A stretch of DNA of 64,000 bases from Cycas panzhihuaensis. Lineage: Eukaryota; Cycadophyta. The notes below the pieces were generated by a model. That model saw only the letters and a program-made list of their open reading frames with translations. It had not been told where the DNA came from and made no database searches. The stretch covers positions 236,909,741-236,973,740 of the forward strand of contig CM041465.1 in NCBI GenBank assembly GCA_023213395.1, written 5' to 3'. The position numbers and the translations under genes were made by a program. Below, in pieces: positions 58,130 to 64,000 of the stretch (positions within the stretch are counted from its first letter, which is position 1; each line of letters starts with the position of its first letter).

Positions 58130-59878
58130 AGACTGGCATGTTTCAGTTGGGCCTAGTCTAAGTATCTCTTAACTAACATTATATTTCTTCTATTTCAAGT
58201 CTAAGCTAAGAGATAAGAAGCCTATGGGATTCGAAAGACCACCTTTTCCAAATTTTAAGAAGAAGTCTCCACCTAGTTGTGTTATTTAATTTAGTTACGA
58301 GCATAGCAACAAAAGGCTAAGATGTAAAAGAAATACTAGAATCCACTAGCCTACACAATCAGGTAGAGGAGATCTAAGTTCAGATTATGGTAACAATGTA
58401 TCTTATGTCCTCCCTAGGGAATCCTTTCCTTCTATCATTTAAACCTTTTCAGTTTTACTAAGATAAAGAAAAAGGGTTAAGTGGTAGAAAGTTTTTCTTG
58501 TTTTCTTTTTTGTTTTTTTCTATTCTAAATAAAGGCACATAAAAAAAGTAGACAAAGAGGAAACAAGGTCTAACTACCTCCTTTTCAAACCATATAAATT
58601 TATTTATTTATTTATTTATTATTATTATTATTTTAGATGAAGGACACTAAAATAAAAGATACAAATATCTATTGTAAATGCAACATACCTTTTTAATAAG
58701 TACAACTAGTATGAAATGCAACTATTATAATATGTGACTCTACATGCAACTTGGTGAAAGATAAAATAACATGCAATGTTTATATGATATTTTCCATTCC
58801 ATTCACATGTTGTTTTATTTTTAAAGAATGGATAAAAAAGAAAATGAGAGATTTTAGAAATAATTTTCAACCACTAAGAATGATATGTAGTCCATAAAAG
58901 TGGCAGGAAACTAACCGTAAATGATCTTCTTACAAGCAAACAATAGACTAGTATCATAAAGAGATTCTATTAAACAAGGAGTTTTGAAACACTATGGGAT
59001 CCTTGAACCTCATTCAAGCCAATTACAGTAAAAATATCATTCAAACACCTAAATTTCTTTTCTGAAATAAGAGAAACGTGCAAAAGATAAAGTCAAGAGA
59101 CATAACACCAACATCTTTCAAAACTTTATACTCTAATAATAGATTCTTGCCTCATAATAGTTATCTCTCCTGTAAAATTATTAATCTTTCTCAACATTTC
59201 CCTTAAAACCAACAAGAGAAAGGAAGAAAATTGAGAAGAATAAGCCCAACAATAGCGAAATCCAAAGAAAGGATGAGACTAGATCTCTTAGGAAACTTGG
59301 ACAACAGAGGATAATGAGAGAGAGTAATTATTTTCCATAGTGAAGAGATGGATCCTTCTTCATAATAGTCTACCCCTTTTCTTTCCCATAAAAGGATAAC
59401 CTTTCATCCAAGTTTCTTAAGGGAAAAATGCAGATAAAGGTTTCTAAAAAGTTAACAAGAGGAAGGGAACAAATCTGGTCATAAGAAGTCATCAAAAGAG
59501 TAACCAAATTAGAAGAAACTACAATAGATAAGATCTTACCAAGGATGTGACGTCAGAGGCTAAAAAATCATAATAAACTAAGTATCTTAACAAGGAGCAA
59601 TAATTGAGATTTACACAGTAGTAAGATAGTAAATAGAACTTTAAATTTCTTCCCTTGACTTCACCCTTTCTCCCAAGATAGATCTCTGAAATAGTAAGTT
59701 AAAAATCTCTCAATTTCTTAAGAATCACTCTTAAAATCTTTTCATCAAGCATATTACAATGTAAATGAATCAATACTCTAGGGTTTCAATGGGATATTGG
59801 CATGGATTTAATCAGTTTCCACCAAATCTAGGTGGTGACATGTAAAACTAGCATGTTGATTGAAAATTTTACATGTAT
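58130..59878 (-). repeat. R1 repeat, second copy
   Basis: Collinear with 33370-35158 inside C4 (diverged, but the same landmarks in the same order). Minus-strand TGGAGACTTCTTC near 58285 is the possible PBS, and plus-strand ACA near 59873 the possible LTR start. No coding potential is seen. Confidence 0.6.
58599..58634. repeat. (TTTA)n/(TTA)n microsatellite
   Basis: About five TTTA units followed by about five ATT units. Confidence 0.85.
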
Positions 59879-60724
59879 AATAATAAAAAACATGATTGAT
59901 TATATTTTATTAACAACCAAAAATAAGACCTCATGAATAAAATATGATGAATCATGGTTTTGGTAAGACCAAAAACATAAGAAATTAAGAAGTAAAAATC
60001 ACTTAATGAAAAGTTAAAATTTAGATTTTTATTAAAAAAATAAATAAAAATGACTTAATCAATGACAAAGCAACCCAAAGAGGAGTGAAACCTATAAGTA
60101 GAAGCCCAAAATAGCAAAAAAGAGATAATTAAAAGGTAAAATCGAAAAGAAAAGAAAGAATCAAAAGAATGTTTTAAAGGAAAAATGTTTGGAATGATCA
60201 TAAAGGAGAGGTTTTATCACAATAGTTCTCACTCATCAACAAGTGATAGAACATAATTATATAATCATCATCAATCAACATACATCATTCAGAAATTAAT
60301 AGTACATCTCATCACAACATGGCCTAATAGAACATAAAACAAGCCTTAATCAATTATATCACATGTCAATAATACAAGAAACTTGTTAATGATAAAAAAG
60401 TATCAACTAAAGGCTAGGTTTTGGTGAAACATTTGACCCCTTGACACCTAAAGCTCTTACTTCAAAAGAAGAGTAAGATGGTGAAAGGTGACAATGATCA
60501 AGATCAAGGATTTTCTCAAAAGGTAAAAGGTTTGGATGAGGTATGTAGATGATGGGTAACAAGTCTATAAAAAGTCACTACAATCAAACTAAATAAACCT
60601 TATCGTAACCAGAATAATAAGCCAAAGAGGTACTACTAAGATGCCTAACTAAATAGATAGGGATTGTATTCACTCAATGAAAAAGCAATGCTAAATACCC
60701 ACAAACTAGATGGGACTTAGAAAC
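59879..60724. other. Non-coding AT-rich stretch
   Basis: I see no gene, RNA gene or element end. Confidence 0.45.
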
Positions 60725-60975
60725 CTAGATGGTCATAGTTTATCTCTCATTAACTAAGGTTAAGAGGATGGTCCTTTTACCAGAGTATAAAGGATGGATT
60801 ATCATAGTTTTTAGGCTCATTAATAAGTGACATTTTAGAGCCTTAGATTACCATAGTTTCAACTCATTAGTAGGTGAATTTTCAGAGACCTCTATCATAG
60901 TTTAAGCTCATTAATATGAGATAGAATTCAGAGTGTTATTGTGTCAAAGTTTAGGCTCTTTAATAGGTAAAAGGG
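60725..60975 (+). repeat. Degenerate tandem repeat, about five units of 46-66 bp
   Basis: Units centred on (A)TCATAGTTTAGGCTCATTA-TAGGTGA start near 60728, 60794, 60847, 60893 and 60946. Spacers differ in length and sequence. Confidence 0.7.
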
Positions 60976-61734
60976 TTTGAAGCTTCCCAAAGGCCTAAAC
61001 AAGAATTAAAATGGATATCAAAATGAGTTAGAGATACCACATTTAGGCCCTCAAAGTACTCCTTGAAATATTGATGAGTTAAGGTTAAAGATAATCCTAA
61101 CAAAAAAATCATGTCATTTCCTAATTCCAAAATCTTTTATCCAAAAATGATGGTTAAAATAGGAGAATATTAACATGGATAAATCTAATGAAGAGAAGAA
61201 AAAATCCTATCTAAAAAGAAAGGGAAAGGTCCCTCCCTTTTTATAAGAAAAAATTAGAATATTTGATATTATTTTTATGTGAGGGAGTAGGAAACTTAAC
61301 AATCCGAAGGGTCTTTTTTCCCTATTTACTGAGGTGATTTGGAGCTATCTTAGTGAGGGATTAGTTTTGGAAGGTGGAGCCAAGGATGATATAGCGAGGA
61401 ACCATATATCTAGTAAGTCTCCCTTTTTTTTTTAATTAAAATTTTAGAATAAAAATACAATAATACAAGGTGAAAAATGCACATTCAGTAGTAAGAATGC
61501 GATTAAATTATTAAAAATATGATTTGATAGTTTTATATAAGAATTATAAGATCATATTTTTAATAACTAAATCATATTTTATGCTATGTAATTGCATTTT
61601 TAAGTAGACAATTGTGTTTTTGACTAAATTAACATATTTTTTATTTTGAAAAGGAAAATTAAAAAATAAAAGTTTTTTGCAAAGCTAAAATCAAAGCTTG
61701 ACTTGATTATTTTTGATATGATGTAGCCTCTAGA
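60976..61734. other. Non-coding AT-rich stretch
   Basis: No gene seen. T-rich and A-rich tracts (61428-61440, 61635-61680). Confidence 0.45.
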
Positions 61735-63540
61735 GAGGGTAGACATAAGAGAAAATGAACGATTAGCCATTGGAGAGCTAATCAATCAATTGACAGAGGA
61801 GGACTGGGTAATATTGAGGGTATGTGGCCTATCCTAAATGAGTATGTCAACCTAGCTAGTGATGCAATATGAGATTCTACATGATTTCTTCAGTTGTTGG
61901 ATCCTAGGTAGAAATGTTTTTAGAGTATGAGAAATTAGGAATATACAAATTGCCCTTAGAGATATAGGGAGGATACTGGTTGTCAGTAGGAATGGGGAGA
62001 GGATCAGGCTAAACTGAGTGATTGATGATGAGTCACAAGAGGCATGCAACCAATATTTGATAGGGTTCATTGATCAATTTAGTGCTCATGGAGTATCTAT
62101 TGAGGCAATGGGGATGGCAAAAGGGATTCTTATGATACAAAAGATCATTGTCATCATCATCATTTTCAGGATTACTAGAACTAAGAACTTCATGGGGGTT
62201 CTAGCACCTTGGGTAGGAGTAGTGAGAAAGTGTGAGTAAGGTACTAGGATGAACTAGGGGCAATACATAGTTGATAACATATGACTTAAGTTATCATAGA
62301 TTAAGAGGTAGGGTAGGGGAGGCTTTTCCTATAGTTCCATTTTGATATGGCAATTATATAACCATATCCTATTGATGAGGCCAGGAGGAGCACCATGAGA
62401 GTTGACGACCATGGACCCAGGGATGAATAGGTGGGTATATGAAGACTCAGATCTATAATAGGACAACTATCATAGCAAAGAGTATACATAGCCCTCTACT
62501 AAGTCACATAACTAGGAGACAACTTATAGAGGATCTATATGAGGGATTGCCAATATGGAGTGATGATGAGGTCAATGGGGTAGAGAAGGTAGTAGTAGGA
62601 GAGGCTCTTATTACTTGTAGAGGGAGAGGGAGAGTGAGAGGGAGAGAAGGTAGAGGAAGAGGAGATAGAAAAGAGTTTGAGGTGGTTCAAGGTAGGAGAG
62701 GAGAGGCATCAACTAACAGAGAAGGATGAGGAAGTACAGATGTGGTCTAGGCGATAGGGGAAGCACCAAGTGGAGATAGGGAAGGTTCCATACAGAGCAT
62801 GGAACTAGGCTTAGTAGATGGGCAGAGGAGACAGGGAGATAGGAGTAGAGAAGGAAATGGGGAGCCTACTCAAGAGGCTACCTAAGGGCCTCAAGGATAG
62901 GTAATCATACAACTAGGTGAGGAGATGGTGGAAAATCCAATAGGAGGAAGTGAACTAATAGGTATGTTAGTTGATTTATTTTAAATATGCTTGATTATAT
63001 CTTTTGGTTTATCTACCCTTTGTACATAATATTGTTCATGATTTATATATTTTCCATGGATAGGTAAGAAGAGCTTGACTCTTTCAAAGGTCAAGAGGAT
63101 ATTAGCCTTGATTTTCCTTTATGTACTTATGTTGGATGAGCCCCTGACATGGAATATTATTAATTGCATGATGCTAGGGCATCAAATTAAGTAATCCAGT
63201 CTTACACTATGAGCTTGAGATATGTTTCTAGATATAAGGATGGAGTTAAGACTTTGAGAGTCAGAGCTTAAGGCAGTAGATAATGAGCGATGTCATTTGC
63301 AGAGGATGGCATTAATACAAGCTAGGGGATGAGTTACTCCATCTCAGAGCATGATAATTTAGTAAGGACATCTTCTTCCACCATATAGAGAGTTAATACA
63401 TGGATAGTCTACAAATAGAGGAGAGAGGGGCAGAGCCAAGAGGACAAGAGAGATCTTACCAGGGCTCATAGAGATGGGTGTATTTTGTATATGGAGGGGA
63501 GGAGTTAGGAGAGAGGTATAAGGCATTTTGTGAGCCTGAA
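61735..63540 (+). pseudogene. Second PMD-like ORF remnant
   Basis: Plus-strand translation gives ENERLAIGELINQLTEEDWV and a QYEILHDFF segment. NVFRV then precedes IALRDIGRILVVSRNG (about 61910-62000), which aligns with VFHLP...TITLGDIKRILGVPTRG of the copy at 3160-5060. Other parts are a 73-codon open segment (62018-62239), then an Arg/Gly-rich open segment (62439-62729: RGRGRVRGREGRGRGDRKE) and a downstream part after a possible intron. The family is by motif only. There are several stops and shifts. The surrounding element is not identified. Confidence 0.5.
62962..63063 (+). other. Candidate intron in the PMD-like remnant
   Basis: 102 bp, AT-rich, starting GTATGT and ending TTTCCATGGATAG. 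Size and ends suit a plant intron. The flanks read as coding-like sequence. In the 3160-5060 copy a TA-rich gap (about 4390-4500) sits at the same relative place. Confidence 0.4.
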
Positions 63541-63589
63541 TTATTGTATTATGAGTCACATGAGTGATATATATACTATATTTATTTTT

Positions 63590-63615
63590 GACACACACAC
63601 ACATACACACATATA
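63590..63615. repeat. (AC)n microsatellite
   Basis: Near-pure AC run with one T interruption. Confidence 0.85.
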
Positions 63616-63784
63616 TTGATCATTTTTATTCTCATAATTTATGTAGCATATATAGTGGATGATTGACTCTAAACTCTTTCCCCCTTTATCCCTCTTTTAC
63701 ATGTTATGAATGTGATATACACCTATTAGAATGAGATTCCATAAAAACATATAATAGTTTTTTTTTTTTCTTTTTTGTCTTTTG

Positions 63785-63920
<136 letters not shown>

Positions 63921-64000
63921 TGGTAGTTTATACTCATTCTAGAGTGTAAAGAGGTCTTAAAGGAGAAAGATTATAAGGAATAATGAAGGAAAATAAATAG

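Overview
The window looks like intergenic DNA from a seed plant with a large, repeat-rich genome. It is AT-rich, and almost every stretch I can assign belongs to decayed LTR retrotransposons. I found no convincing host gene, tRNA, rRNA or CRISPR array. A gymnosperm or another slow-purging giant genome would fit, but the sequence alone does not prove the species. Element names (C1-C4 for Ty1/copia; GA, GB, GC, GD, GP for Ty3/gypsy) are mine. Alignments and translations were made by eye.

Layout. 1-2808: 3' end of a plus-strand copia element (C1). 2809-5880: 3' flank of the minus-strand gypsy GA, carrying a plus-strand (antisense) decayed ORF with a plant mobile domain (PMD)-like core. 5881-13525: complete copia C2, with 312-bp LTRs and a perfect CCTAC target duplication, inserted just past the GA integrase. 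13531-25843: the rest of GA in reverse (integrase, RT-RNase H, linker, protease, a gag region carrying a 2180-bp tandem duplication, PBS, 5' LTR). 25844-36865: 5' end of gypsy GB (gag remnants, PBS, LTR), its LTR split by copia C4 (29138-35799). 36866-39565: 5' end of gypsy GC. About 39590-40656 plus 55817-57449: LTR of gypsy GD, split by the plus-strand gypsy GP (40662-55811). The 3' LTR of GP is in turn split by copia C3 (50361-55510). 57450-64000: older repeat DNA with a second copy of a 1.7-kb repeat also found inside C4, degenerate tandem repeats, a second PMD-like pseudogene and a long AT microsatellite.

How it fits together. GA sits in GB's gag, GB in GC's leader, GC apparently in GD's leader, and GD in an older repeat, all in the same orientation. 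The five gypsy elements form one LTR superfamily: LTRs mostly 2.2-2.7 kb (GA 3.2 kb), a one-base spacer between LTR and PBS where the junction is clear, a shared PBS around CCATACTAGGGA, a 20-bp iteron built on TGGTACCAT in U3, and GGTGAGC / GGTAAGTGGAGCC motifs downstream of the TATA box. All coding regions are broken. In-frame stops are mostly TAG, as expected from CHG-methylation-driven C-to-T decay.
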